A stretch of 63,734 nt of DNA from Oscillospiraceae bacterium (GCA_015068055.1 SVLG01000004.1:1-63734), one strand, 5' to 3'; shown: positions 14,957 through 23,537, counted from the stretch's first letter. Numbers and translations are program-made. Notes: a model not told the origin generated them from the sequence alone.

Positions 14957-16207
14957 GTGAAACGAATGCTGACGCTGCTGTTAGCGCTGACGCTGCTGAT
15001 GCAGGGCTGTACCTGGCGCACGGTGCCCGTTGAGACGGAAGCGGAGACGGTGCCGCTGCCGGTGGTGACGCCGCTGCCCACCCCCGAACCGACGCCGGAG
15101 CCCACGCCCTGTCCCCATGCCCTTTGGGAGGCGGGGGAGTGCGCCGAATGCGGTCTTATATGTATGCATGCGGAGCGGGACAGGGGGGTCTGCACCCTCT
15201 GCGGCGATGCCTGTCCCCATACGGACCATGACGCCGCCGCGGTCTGTACCCTTTGCGGAGAGCCCGGCCGCCATAACTATGTTTACGGCCGATGCACGGT
15301 CTGTGCGGCCAGGCCCGTTTTTGAGCAGCGGGACCTCCCGGAGAATCTGCGCGTTCCCTGTGCGCAGCAGGGAACGGTAGAAACCGTGACCTACACCACC
15401 CACGACTATGAGCGGGAAGAACTTTACGGCGAGGCGGAGGAGTTTGAGAAGGAGATGAGCGTCTACCTTCCTTACGGCTACGACCCGGCGGAGAAGTATG
15501 ACCTGCTGATCCTGCTCCATGGGCTGGGCGGCAGCGAGGATTACTGGCTGGTGGAGGAACAGGAGTATGGCCAGTGGAGCGGCATCATGCTCTCCACGGT
15601 GAATATGCTCGACCAGATGATCGCCTCCGGTCAGTGTGAAAAGCTCATCATTGCCTGCCCCACCTTCTATGCCGACGAGGCGAATGTGGAGACCTACGAC
15701 CCCATGTGGGACGGCCGTCTTTTCTGGCCGGAACTGCGCTATGACATCCTGCCGGCGTTGGTGGAGCGTTACTCCACCTATGCTGCCGACTCCAGCGCCG
15801 AGGCCATCTGCGCGGCCCGGGACCACTTTGGCTATGCGGGGCTCTCCATGGGTTCCATCATCACTTACCAGTCGGTGCTGCCCCACTGCATCGACCTGTT
15901 CGGCTGGTACGGCTGTCTCTCGGGCTTTGGCTACGATGTGCCTCTTTTGATGAACGAGGTGAAGGCCTTCGAGACGGAGCAGGGACAGGAATACCCCATC
16001 CGCTATCTTTTCAACACCGCCGGCACCATGGATGCTGCCTGGGAAGAACACTGGGCGGGCTACTGCAGCATGGTCGGAGCCTGGGACAAGGTGAAGCAGG
16101 ACGAGAACACCGCCTTCGTCACCGTGCAGTATGCCCGGCACGACTACAAGTGCTGGATCCTCGGACTCTATAACTGTCTGCAGGTCTTTTTCCACCTGCC
16201 GGAATAA
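14957..16207 (+). CDS. lipoprotein esterase (alpha/beta hydrolase) with N-terminal cysteine-rich repeats
   Basis: A 416-residue exported protein. GTG start at 14957 behind AAAGGGGGA. The signal peptide ends LLMQGC, an atypical lipobox, at C18. A TPEPTPEPTP linker follows. Residues ~52-116 hold repeated CxxC/H pairs (CPHALWEAGECAECG, CTLCGDACPH, CTLCGEPGRH, CTVC) resembling short zinc-knuckle repeats. The C-terminal domain is esterase-D/feruloyl-esterase-like: LLHGLGG oxyanion loop (188-192) and nucleophile motif GLSMGS (serine 297), with a histidine near the end (ARHDYKCW). Likely a cell-surface carbohydrate esterase. An MFS gene follows after 18 bp. Confidence 0.85.
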   Translation: MKRMLTLLLALTLLMQGCTWRTVPVETEAETVPLPVVTPLPTPEPTPEPTPCPHALWEAGECAECGLICMHAERDRGVCTLCGDACPHTDHDAAAVCTLCGEPGRHNYVYGRCTVCAARPVFEQRDLPENLRVPCAQQGTVETVTYTTHDYEREELYGEAEEFEKEMSVYLPYGYDPAEKYDLLILLHGLGGSEDYWLVEEQEYGQWSGIMLSTVNMLDQMIASGQCEKLIIACPTFYADEANVETYDPMWDGRLFWPELRYDILPALVERYSTYAADSSAEAICAARDHFGYAGLSMGSIITYQSVLPHCIDLFGWYGCLSGFGYDVPLLMNEVKAFETEQGQEYPIRYLFNTAGTMDAAWEEHWAGYCSMVGAWDKVKQDENTAFVTVQYARHDYKCWILGLYNCLQVFFHLPE

Positions 16208-16225
16208 AAAGGGAGGAGCGAGCCT

Positions 16226-17503
16226 ATGAAATTCAACACCAAACGCACCATGCTGGTGGGCCTGGGCTTCATGTCTATCTGTGCCTTCTGGCAGGTTTAC
16301 GACGGCATTGTGCCCCTGATCCTGAAAAACAGCTTCGGCGTGGACGGCGCGGCCAAGGGCGTCATTATGGCCATCGACAATGTGCTGGCCCTGTTCCTGC
16401 TGCCCTTCTTCGGTTCTCTCTCCGACAAGACCCATACGCGGCTGGGTAAGCGTATGCCCTATATCCTTGTGGGCACCGTGGGCGCGGTCTGCTCCATGCT
16501 GATGATCCCTGCGGCGGATAAGAGCGGCTCCCTGCCCTTCTTTGCCGTGGCTCTGGGTCTCACCCTGCTCTTTATGGCCACTTATCGCAGCCCCACCGTG
16601 GCGCTGATGCCGGACGTGACCCCCAAGCCTCTGCGCAGCCGGGGCAACGCCATCATCAACCTCATGGGAACCATCGGCGGCATTATGAGTCTTCTTACCA
16701 TCAGCGTTCTGGTAGGGGACGGGGATCGCCCCGATTACTTCCCCCTCTTTGCCGTGACGGCGGGCTTTATGACGCTGGCCGTGCTGGCGCTTCTCTGGAA
16801 GGTCCGGGAGAACGACTTCCGCGCCGAGGCGGAGAAGGCCGCCGAGGGTTACGAGGAACCGGAGACGGAAGAGAACAAGGGCGTGGATCTGCCCAAAGAC
16901 GTAAAGCGCTCCCTTTATCTCGTGCTGGCCGCTGTGTTCCTGCTCTTTATGGGCTATAACGCCGTGAGCACCTGGTTTTCCACCTATGCCACCAGCGTCT
17001 GGGGCATGGAGGGCGGTTCCTTTGCCCTGCCCCTCACCGTGGCTCAGGGCGCGGCCCTGGCAGCCTATGTGCCTGTGAGCCATCTGGCGGCAAAGATTGG
17101 CCGGCGGCGTACCATCCTCTGCGGCTGCCTGCTGCTCTGCTCCGTCTTTGCCTGCTGCATCCTCTTCAAGGTCTTCACACCGGTGATCTTCGTCTTCTTT
17201 GTGCTGGCCGGTGCGGGCTATGCCGCCATCATCGTCAACAACTTCCCCATGATCTGGGAGATGTGCCGCGGCGCCGATGTGGGCCGCTTTACCGGGTACT
17301 ACTACACCATGAGTATGTCCGCCCAGATCCTGACGCCCATTGTTTCCAGCGCGCTGATGAGCGCTGTGGGTGACTGGGTGCTCTTCCCGTACTCCTGCGT
17401 GTTTATCTTCCTCTCCTTTGTCTGTATGCTCTTTGTCCGCCACGGTGACGCCAAGGCGGAGGTGAAAAAATCCACCCTCGAAATGTTGGACGTGGAGGAT
17501 TGA
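16226..17503 (+). CDS. MFS transporter, SLC45/glycoside-type
   Basis: A 425-residue major-facilitator protein with 12 predicted helices. The loop between helices 2 and 3, GSLSDKTHTRLGKRMPYILV, is the MFS signature in the form found in SLC45 (sucrose) and GPH-like carriers. A central hydrophilic loop rich in E and K separates the two halves. Sugars or glycosides are a reasonable guess. RBS GGGAGGAG. It probably forms an operon with the surface esterase upstream, which would supply its substrate. Confidence 0.88.
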   Translation: MKFNTKRTMLVGLGFMSICAFWQVYDGIVPLILKNSFGVDGAAKGVIMAIDNVLALFLLPFFGSLSDKTHTRLGKRMPYILVGTVGAVCSMLMIPAADKSGSLPFFAVALGLTLLFMATYRSPTVALMPDVTPKPLRSRGNAIINLMGTIGGIMSLLTISVLVGDGDRPDYFPLFAVTAGFMTLAVLALLWKVRENDFRAEAEKAAEGYEEPETEENKGVDLPKDVKRSLYLVLAAVFLLFMGYNAVSTWFSTYATSVWGMEGGSFALPLTVAQGAALAAYVPVSHLAAKIGRRRTILCGCLLLCSVFACCILFKVFTPVIFVFFVLAGAGYAAIIVNNFPMIWEMCRGADVGRFTGYYYTMSMSAQILTPIVSSALMSAVGDWVLFPYSCVFIFLSFVCMLFVRHGDAKAEVKKSTLEMLDVED

Positions 17504-17520
17504 TGTGTTGAGAAAAACGG

Positions 17521-17862
17521 GTGTTTTTCACACCATTTCTCTTTGAAAAGAGAAATGGTGTGCCAAAGAGAAATCGCAAGGGGGGCTCCAAAAAACCGCC
17601 CCCCTTGCATCCCCCCAAGAAAACTTACAGCGTTCTATGCGAAATAAATACGGCTCATCCCTATATGGGCATTGGTTGAAGCGCAACAACAATGTATCTG
17701 TTCATTGCTGTGCCTGCCAATTCCCTCTTAGGGATGAGCCGTTCTTATATGGCTGAAACTTGCCTTATTTCCATGGGGGTGTGGGGGCGGCTTTTTGGAG
17801 CCCCCACCGTTTTCTTTCTTTGGCCAAGCCTGTTTCTTTCTTTTTGCCAAAAGAAAGAAATG
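17521..17862. repeat. nested inverted-repeat element, copy A
   Basis: A non-coding stretch built as: outer hairpin (17529-17562, 16-bp stem CACACCATTTCTCTTT); GC hairpin (17576-17608, 11-bp stem GCAAGGGGGGC); central palindrome with a 13-bp perfect arm CGGCTCATCCCTA (17651-17663) and its complement (17729-17741); mirrored GC hairpin (17781-17807); mirrored outer hairpin (17833-17860). A second copy lies at 27437-27760. The loop GGCTCCAAAAA and the segment CCCCCCAAG are shared. It occupies the gap between the MFS gene and the Rrf2 operon terminator. Short frames inside it are not credible genes. Confidence 0.8.
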
Positions 17863-17925
17863 GCGGAAAACAATATGCGTTGTGCATGTGTGGTTATAGG
17901 CCGGTGCAGCGGCCCGATTAAAATA

Positions 17926-17965
17926 AACCAGCCCCGGTTCCAAACGGAACCGGGGGCTGGTTTTA
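17926..17965. terminator. bidirectional terminator
   Basis: A 16-bp stem (AACCAGCCCCGGTTCC with one bulged G in the partner strand), AAAC loop, then TTTTAT. It ends the minus-strand Rrf2 operon and shields it from the plus-strand side. Confidence 0.9.
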
Positions 17966-18361
17966 TACTTCGCCTTTCATAAGATCCGCCAGAGAAATGC
18001 CGCGGAAGAAATCGGTGACAAGGGTATCGAGCTTTTCCCACATGGGACGGGTGGGGCAGGCGTTGGCGTGGTCGCAGCCGGCACTGCCTTTGCAGCCCAC
18101 CGCAGAGATGCCGCCCTCGGTGAGGGCGAGGATTTCCTCCACACTGTAGTCCTCGGGGGGGCGGCGCAGACGGTAGCCGCCGCCGCGGCCGTGGCTTCCT
18201 TCCACAAGGCCGGCCTTGGAAAGAATGGTCATTATGCTCTCCAGATACTTCAGAGACAGTTCCTGCCTGGCGGCAATGTCCTTGAGAGGCGTGCAGCCCT
18301 CACAGCCGGCCAGATCGATCATTACTCTCAGGGCGTAGCGCCCGCGGCTCGATATCATCAT
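17963..18361 (-). CDS. Rrf2/IscR-family transcriptional regulator
   Basis: A 132-residue winged-helix protein. The N-terminal DNA-binding region starts SSRGRYALRVMIDLA and includes LSLKYLESIMTILSKAGLVEG. Three cysteines at positions 90, 96 and 102 (VGCKGSAGC...ACPTR) match the [2Fe-2S] ligands of IscR-type sensors. It sits 4 bp after iscU as the last gene of the operon, so it probably represses iscS-iscU-rrf2 when Fe-S clusters are plentiful. The gene order differs from the usual regulator-first arrangement. Confidence 0.92.
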   Translation of the reverse strand: MMISSRGRYALRVMIDLAGCEGCTPLKDIAARQELSLKYLESIMTILSKAGLVEGSHGRGGGYRLRRPPEDYSVEEILALTEGGISAVGCKGSAGCDHANACPTRPMWEKLDTLVTDFFRGISLADLMKGEV

Positions 18362-18365
18362 ACTT

Positions 18366-18809
18366 TTACACCATCCTTATATGTTCTTCTTCGTGGTCGT
18401 GGTCGCCTTCGGGGAACATAGCGGGGTCGTATGCGATGTTGTTTTTATCGTAATAGTCTTTTACGGCGGTCTTGATGGCCTCTTCGGCCAGTACGGAACA
18501 GTGGATCTTGTGGGTGGGCAGCCCGTCCAGCGCGGTGACAACGTCCCGGTTGCTGAGTGCAAGGGCCTCCTCCACGGTCTTGCCCTTGATCATCTCCGTG
18601 GCCATGGAGCTGGAGGCAATGGCGCTGCCGCAGCCGAAGGTTTCAAACTTTACGTCCACGATGATGTTATTTTCCACCTGCAGGTAGATCTTCATGATGT
18701 CGCCGCATTTGGCGTTGCCCACCTGGCCTACGCCGCTGGGGTTCTCGATTTCTCCCACATTCCGGGGATTTTTGAAATGGTCCATGACCTTCTCACTGTA
18801 AAGTGCCAT
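18366..18809 (-). CDS. iscU: Fe-S cluster assembly scaffold IscU/NifU
   Basis: A 147-residue scaffold protein on which [2Fe-2S]/[4Fe-4S] clusters are built from sulfur delivered by the cysteine desulfurase. The three ligand cysteines C35 (KCGD), C60 (GCGSAIA) and C104 (HCSVLAEE) and the conserved aspartate D37 are all present. The C-terminal tail GDHDHEEEH is rich in His and acidic residues and is an extra feature. It is encoded 16 bp downstream of iscS. Confidence 0.95.
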   Translation of the reverse strand: MALYSEKVMDHFKNPRNVGEIENPSGVGQVGNAKCGDIMKIYLQVENNIIVDVKFETFGCGSAIASSSMATEMIKGKTVEEALALSNRDVVTALDGLPTHKIHCSVLAEEAIKTAVKDYYDKNNIAYDPAMFPEGDHDHEEEHIRMV

Positions 18810-18825
18810 TTTTCTCTCTCCTTCC

Positions 18826-20013
18826 TTAAAGCAGATGCGGTGTCAGGCCGCGCTCCAGATCCTTCCAAACCGGGGAAAGGCTCCGGAGATAAGCCACCAC
18901 CTCGCGGGTGGCTGCGATCATATAATCCACCTCGGCGGGGGTGTTCTCCTCGCTGAGACTCAGGCGCAGGGAGCCGTGGGCCACCTCATGGGGTCTGCCG
19001 ATGGCCAGCAGCACATGGCTGGGGTCGAGACTGCCGGAGGTGCAGGCCGAGCCGGAGGAGGCACAAATGCCCTTTTCATCCAGCAGCAGCAGGAGGGACT
19101 CGCCTTCGATGCCCTCAAAGCAGACGTTGACGTTGCCGGGGAGCCGGGGCTCCCGGGCGCCGTTGAGGGCCGTGTGGGGGATGGTCAGAAGACCCCGGAT
19201 GAGCCGGTCCCGCAGGGCGCTGACATACCTGGCCCCCGTCTCCCGCTTTTCCTCCGCTTCGGTGAGGGCAGCGGCCAGACCCATGATGCCGGGGACGTTT
19301 TCCGTGCCGGCCCGGCGATTGCGCTCCTGGGCGCCGCCCTCAATGAGCCGGTGGGCGGCGATACCCTTACGGAGATAGAGGACGCCCACTCCCTTGGGTC
19401 CGTGGAACTTGTGGGCCGAGAGGGAGAGCATGTCGATGTTCATGGCCTGCACGTCGATGGCCAGATGCCCGGCGGCCTGCACCGCGTCGGTGTGGAAGAG
19501 GACGCCCCGTTCCCGGCAGAGCTTGCCGATCTCCGCAACAGGCTGGATGGTGCCGATTTCGTTGTTGGCAAACATGACGCTGACCATGGCCGTATCCTCC
19601 CGGATGGCTGCGGCCACCTCCTCCACCCGGACGAGACCGTCTTCGTGGACGGGGAGAAGGGTGATTTCAAAACCGTCCTTCTTCAAAGCCTCCAGCCGGT
19701 GGAGCACCGCGTGATGCTCAAAGGCGGTGGAGATGATGTGGCGCTTATTCTTGCGTGCGCCCCAGGCGGCACCGGTGAGCAGGGCCTGGTTGTCGGCCTC
19801 GCTGCCGCCGCCGGTGAAGATCACTTCGTTTTCCGTGCAGTGGAGGACCTTTGCCACGGCAGCGCGGGCGGAAGAAAGGGCCTCGGCGCTGCGCTGGCCG
19901 AATTCGTAGAGACTGGAGGGGTTGCCGTAGGCTTCGCGCATCCACGGGAGCATGGCTTCGATGCTCTTTTCGCTCATGGCGGTGGTGGCGGCGTTGTCGG
20001 CATATATAAACAT
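18826..20013 (-). CDS. iscS: cysteine desulfurase (IscS/NifS type)
   Basis: A 395-residue PLP enzyme that takes sulfur from cysteine for Fe-S clusters. The PLP lysine is K202 in SLSAHKFHGPKG, and the persulfide cysteine is C324 in SSGSACTSGS, a long-loop arrangement of the IscS/NifS group. ATG at 20011-20013 follows AGGAGTG; an in-frame GTG nine bases upstream overlaps that site. First gene of iscS-iscU-rrf2, with a promoter that carries repeated ACCTAT sites. Confidence 0.95.
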   Translation of the reverse strand: MFIYADNAATTAMSEKSIEAMLPWMREAYGNPSSLYEFGQRSAEALSSARAAVAKVLHCTENEVIFTGGGSEADNQALLTGAAWGARKNKRHIISTAFEHHAVLHRLEALKKDGFEITLLPVHEDGLVRVEEVAAAIREDTAMVSVMFANNEIGTIQPVAEIGKLCRERGVLFHTDAVQAAGHLAIDVQAMNIDMLSLSAHKFHGPKGVGVLYLRKGIAAHRLIEGGAQERNRRAGTENVPGIMGLAAALTEAEEKRETGARYVSALRDRLIRGLLTIPHTALNGAREPRLPGNVNVCFEGIEGESLLLLLDEKGICASSGSACTSGSLDPSHVLLAIGRPHEVAHGSLRLSLSEENTPAEVDYMIAATREVVAYLRSLSPVWKDLERGLTPHLL

Positions 20014-20030
20014 TTGGATCACTCCTTTTT

Positions 20031-20086
20031 AACCTATTAACCTATGGGTTTATAGTAACTATTTTTACCCACTTTGTCAATAGGTT
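20031..20086 (-). promoter_or_regulatory. promoter with repeated operator ahead of iscS
   Basis: TTGACA (20075-20080), 17 bp, TACTAT (20052-20057) on the minus strand. The heptamer AACCTAT occurs at 20031-20037 and 20039-20045, and inverted as ATAGGTT at 20080-20086. So two copies lie just downstream of the -10 and one overlaps the -35. This fits a site for the Rrf2 protein of the same operon. Confidence 0.72.
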
Positions 20087-20105
20087 TTATGAAAAAAGCG
20101 GGGAC

Positions 20106-20134
20106 TTGCAATATATTTTGATAGGGTGTAAAAT
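20106..20134 (+). promoter_or_regulatory. promoter for the SpoVB-like gene
   Basis: TTGCAA (20106-20111), 17-bp spacer, TAAAAT (20129-20134), 56 bp before the TTG start. Confidence 0.65.
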
Positions 20135-20190
20135 AAACAATCTGCGCATACAGTAGTTGTGACCCGTTTTCTATACAGGAGGTTTTTGCA

Positions 20191-21804
20191 TTGGCAGAAT
20201 CGAAGAAGCAGAGCTATCTCCACGGCGCGGCCATTATGACCGTGGGCGTACTGATCGTCAAGGTGCTGGGCGCTGCCTTCAAGATCCCTCTGGGCAGCAT
20301 GAAGCTGCTGGGGGATGAAGGCTTTGGCTATTTCCAGTCGGCTTATAATATCTATACCATGTTCCTTACGCTGGCCACGGCCGGTTTCCCGGTGGCCCTC
20401 TCCCGCATGATCTCCGAGGCCGAGGCCCGGGGCCGTATTACCCAGGTGCAGCGCACCTTTCGGGTGGCCCTTCTCTTTCTGGCGGCCCTCGGCGGCGTGA
20501 GCTGCCTCTCCATGATGCTCTGGCCCGATGCCTTTGCCTATCGTCTCGGCAGCGTGAAGGCTATGCAGGGTATCTTTGTGCTGGGGCCCTCTGTGCTGCT
20601 GGTGTGCCTTATCAGCGTCTATCGCGGTTACTGTCAGGGTCAGGGGAACATGACCCCCACCACCGTCAGTCAGGTGCTGGAGGTGGCGGTAAAGGTGCCG
20701 GTGGGGCTTTTCCTTGCCTGGCTGCTGGTTCGGATGAGCAAAGGCCTGCCTCTTGCCAGCGCCGGTGCCATCGTGGGCGTTATGGCCGGCTCTGCCGTGG
20801 CGCTTCTGTATTTGATGATCTATGTCCGGCGGCACTACGACCGCAGCGCCAGCGGCGGCGAGTGCGACAGCAGCCGGAAGATATTTGTGGACCTGCTGCG
20901 CATCGGTGTACCCATTACGCTGGGCGGCTGCATCCTCTCCATCATCAATCTGGTGGACAATGCCCAGATCCTCAACCGTCTGCAGGCGGCCGCAGGCTTC
21001 AGTGCGGTGGAAGCCAACACCCTCTACGGTATTTACGGCAAGGTGCAGACCCTTTACATGCTGCCTTCCTACTTCATGGCGCCCTTCCAGGCCAGCGTGG
21101 TTCCCGCCATTGCCGCCTGTGTGGCGGCGAGACAGCGCCGGGAAAAGACGCTCATTACCGACTCTGCCCTCCGCTGCGCCACGGTGGTGGTGATGCCCAT
21201 GTGCGTGGGCCTCGGCGTCCTTTCCTATGCCATCATCAATGTTCTCTGGCCGGGCAGCCATGAGGCGGGGCCCGTGCTCCTTTCCTATCTGGCGGCGGCA
21301 GCCTTCTTTGTCTGCACCACCATGCTCACCAATGCCCTGCTGCAGGCCAACGGCTTGGAAAAGCTCTCCATGATCAGCATGGTCTGCGGCGGTACGGTAA
21401 AGGTGGCGGTGAACTACTTCCTCATCGGAAACCCCGCCATCAACATCCGGGGTGCGGCCATCAGCTCCATTCTCTGCTTTGCCACCATGACCGCCCTGAA
21501 CTTTTTCTTCCTCAGCCGCTGTCAGCGTGAGAAGCTGGGCTATTTCCGTTATTTGCCCCGGCCTCTGCTCAGCTGCACCGCCATGGGGCTGGGCGCCTGG
21601 GGCATCTACGGCCTGCTGGCCCGGCTGCTTGCCGCCGGTGGAGAGCTTGGTCGCTTCGGTATGCTCGTGGCTTTGGGTCTGGCCATCGGTGTGGCTGTCG
21701 TGGTGTATTTCGTTCTCATCGTCCTCACCAGGTCCATTACCGCCGAAGATATGAAACTCATTCCCGGGGGGGAAAAGCTCGCTGCCCTGCTGCATATCCG
21801 CTGA
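20191..21804 (+). CDS. SpoVB/MurJ-like polysaccharide flippase (MOP superfamily)
   Basis: A 537-residue membrane protein with about 14 helices. The N-terminal KIPLGSMKLLGDEGFGYFQSA is typical of the SpoVB/YtgP branch of the MOP exporters, which flip lipid-linked peptidoglycan precursors or other glycans. It could serve spore cortex synthesis or vegetative wall growth; the sequence does not decide. Translation starts at TTG (20191), eight bases after AGGAGG. It is divergent from iscS, followed by mazG. Confidence 0.9.
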   Translation: MAESKKQSYLHGAAIMTVGVLIVKVLGAAFKIPLGSMKLLGDEGFGYFQSAYNIYTMFLTLATAGFPVALSRMISEAEARGRITQVQRTFRVALLFLAALGGVSCLSMMLWPDAFAYRLGSVKAMQGIFVLGPSVLLVCLISVYRGYCQGQGNMTPTTVSQVLEVAVKVPVGLFLAWLLVRMSKGLPLASAGAIVGVMAGSAVALLYLMIYVRRHYDRSASGGECDSSRKIFVDLLRIGVPITLGGCILSIINLVDNAQILNRLQAAAGFSAVEANTLYGIYGKVQTLYMLPSYFMAPFQASVVPAIAACVAARQRREKTLITDSALRCATVVVMPMCVGLGVLSYAIINVLWPGSHEAGPVLLSYLAAAAFFVCTTMLTNALLQANGLEKLSMISMVCGGTVKVAVNYFLIGNPAINIRGAAISSILCFATMTALNFFFLSRCQREKLGYFRYLPRPLLSCTAMGLGAWGIYGLLARLLAAGGELGRFGMLVALGLAIGVAVVVYFVLIVLTRSITAEDMKLIPGGEKLAALLHIR

Positions 21805-21892
21805 TTTGCCCTGTCAATTGACGAAGATAACGAAAAAACATAGTAATATCAGGCCTTTTGGGCAAAATAACACTTGCAGAGGAGAGGAAAAT

Positions 21893-22591
21893 ATGGTAGA
21901 TTTTCCGAGCAAAGAATTCTATGACCTTGCGGATTTCATAAAGATCGTGGAGGTGCTCCGGGGCGAGGGCGGCTGTCCCTGGGACCGGGAGCAGACCCAT
22001 GAGAGCCTCCGGCGGGGCACGCTGGAGGAGGCCTACGAGCTCTGCGGTGCCATTGACAGCGGCGATGCGGAAAACCTCCGCGAGGAGCTGGGCGATGTAA
22101 TGCTGCAGGTGATCTTTCATGCCAGCCTGGCCCGGGATGAGGGACTTTTTGATCTGGATGACGTGGCCGATGCCGCGTGCAAAAAGCTTGTTTACCGGCA
22201 TCCCCATGTCTTTGGAGATGTGAACGTCTCCGGCAGCGACGAGGTGCTGGTGAACTGGGACATCCTTAAGGAACGGGAGAAGGAGCAGCGCAGCCTCTCT
22301 CAGGTTATGGAGGGGGTGACCGAGGCCCTGCCTGCCCTGTGGCGGGCGGAAAAGTGCCAGAAGAAGGCCGAGAAGGCTGGCGAGCCTCTCTTTGCCCCCG
22401 GTACAGCCGGAGAAGCGCTGCATCGGAGCGCGGCCGCTGTGGCGGACGCGGAAGATACGGAAAAGGCGCTGGGCGATCTTCTCTTTGCGGCGGTGGCCGT
22501 GGCCCGTGAACAGGGCATGGACGCCGAAATGGCCCTGCACGCGGCCTGCCAGCGCGCCATCGACGGCGTAAAGGATAAAGAAAGACGGTGA
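21893..22591 (+). CDS. mazG: nucleoside triphosphate pyrophosphohydrolase MazG
   Basis: A 232-residue, all-alpha NTP pyrophosphatase that cleans nucleotide pools or modulates the stringent response. The metal-binding EExxE plus ExxD layout is seen in TLEEAYELCGAID and LREELGDVMLQV in the N-terminal MazG domain. A second, degenerate domain follows (KALGDLLFAAVAVA), as in E. coli MazG. ATG 21893 lies behind GGAGAGG. HU and lspA follow, an arrangement common in Clostridia. Confidence 0.93.
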   Translation: MVDFPSKEFYDLADFIKIVEVLRGEGGCPWDREQTHESLRRGTLEEAYELCGAIDSGDAENLREELGDVMLQVIFHASLARDEGLFDLDDVADAACKKLVYRHPHVFGDVNVSGSDEVLVNWDILKEREKEQRSLSQVMEGVTEALPALWRAEKCQKKAEKAGEPLFAPGTAGEALHRSAAAVADAEDTEKALGDLLFAAVAVAREQGMDAEMALHAACQRAIDGVKDKERR

Positions 22592-22651
22592 CCCCACCGG
22601 GTCTAGAGAACCGGCGGTTTGCCATAGATAATTAAACAGGAGGAACCCATC

Positions 22652-22927
22652 ATGAACAAAGCAGAACTTATCGCGGATGTGGCCACCAAGACTGGTCTTT
22701 CCAAGAAGGACAGCGAGCTGGCCGTCAACGCTACTTTTGATGCTATCACCGCTGCTCTGACCGCTGGCGAAAAGGTCCAGCTGGTTGGCTTTGGCGCTTT
22801 CGACGTCAAGGAGCGCGGCGTCCGCATCGGCCGCAACCCCAAGACCAAGGAAGAGATCGAGATCCCCGCTTCCCGCGTCCCCCAGTTCAAGGCCGGCAAG
22901 GTCCTGAAGGAAGCTGTTGCCAAGTAA
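22652..22927 (+). CDS. hup: HU-family DNA-binding protein
   Basis: A 91-residue nucleoid protein. [20 protein letters not shown] is the HU dimerisation helix pair, [11 protein letters not shown] precedes the DNA-binding arm, and [15 protein letters not shown] carries the conserved intercalating proline region. Codon use is strongly biased, consistent with high expression. RBS AGGAGG. A strong terminator follows. Confidence 0.97.
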   Translation: MNKAELIADVATKTGLSKKDSELAVNATFDAITAALTAGEKVQLVGFGAFDVKERGVRIGRNPKTKEEIEIPASRVPQFKAGKVLKEAVAK

Positions 22928-22944
22928 ACGCAATGCTGATAGAA

Positions 22945-22980
22945 TAACCGGAGAGATATGCTCTCCGGTTACTTTATTTT
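22945..22980 (+). terminator. terminator after hup
   Basis: A perfect 11-bp stem (TAACCGGAGAG with its complement), a 5-base loop, then CTTTATTTT. Confidence 0.88.
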
Positions 22981-22997
22981 CAAAGGAGTTTTGACAT

Positions 22998-23489
22998 ATG
23001 ATCCGCAAGAAAGAAGCCGCTCTGCTTGTCCTCGCCTTCGTGGGGTCCGTTGCGCTGGACCAGTGGTTCAAATTCTGGATCCGGGCCCGCATCCCTCTGA
23101 ACGCCGCGGCGGCGGAAGAACTGCCCCTTCTGCCCGGGGTGGTGCATCTCACCCACATCCATAACTACGGCGCGGCCTTCGGCATGATGCAGGGCGGGCG
23201 CTGGATCTTCCTTGCGCTGCTGGCGGCCTTCTGCGTGCTGGTGGTCTGGGCTATTAAAAGCCGTTGGCTGCCTACGCCCTTTTCCCGTTTTCTGGCCGTT
23301 CTGGCCACCGGCGGCGCCATCGGCAACGGTATTGACCGCTTTTTCTATGGATACGTGGTGGATATGTTCGAGCTGGAGTTTATGGACTTCGCCGTGTTCA
23401 ACATCGCCGACGCTTTTCTCTGCGTCAGCGCCGCGCTCTTCGTTGTATGGACGATGCTGTATAAAGAAGAAAAACCTGAAAACTCCTAA
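22998..23489 (+). CDS. lspA: lipoprotein signal peptidase (signal peptidase II)
   Basis: A 163-residue integral membrane aspartyl protease with four helices that removes signal peptides from prolipoproteins. Catalytic aspartates are D122 (YVVDMF) and D138 (FNIADAF), with the supporting GNGIDR motif at 109-114. RBS AAAGGAG precedes the ATG. It would process the lipoproteins encoded elsewhere in this window (amino-acid, Liv and FecB-type binding proteins, the esterase). Confidence 0.96.
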   Translation: MIRKKEAALLVLAFVGSVALDQWFKFWIRARIPLNAAAAEELPLLPGVVHLTHIHNYGAAFGMMQGGRWIFLALLAAFCVLVVWAIKSRWLPTPFSRFLAVLATGGAIGNGIDRFFYGYVVDMFELEFMDFAVFNIADAFLCVSAALFVVWTMLYKEEKPENS

Positions 23490-23498
23490 CTCATAACT

Positions 23499-23537
23499 AA
23501 AAAAGCAGGCTTCCGATTTCGGAAGCCTGCTTTTTTT
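23499..23537. terminator. bidirectional terminator between lspA and trpB
   Basis: A stem of AAAAGCAGGCTTCCG with its complement, ATTT loop, flanked by A and T tracts on both sides. Confidence 0.93.

Noticed and set aside
14981..17443. 820-codon open frame antisense to the esterase and MFS genes
   Set aside because: Composition is His/Gly/Gln-rich mirror sequence of GC-biased genes, with no domain and no ribosome site. Similar long antisense frames (41577-44207, 5090-7018, 33979-35826, 55421-57061, 58827-60905) are rejected for the same reason.
17692..17982. Short coding frames in the repeat elements
   Set aside because: They run through hairpins conserved by structure rather than codon, and have no ribosome sites.
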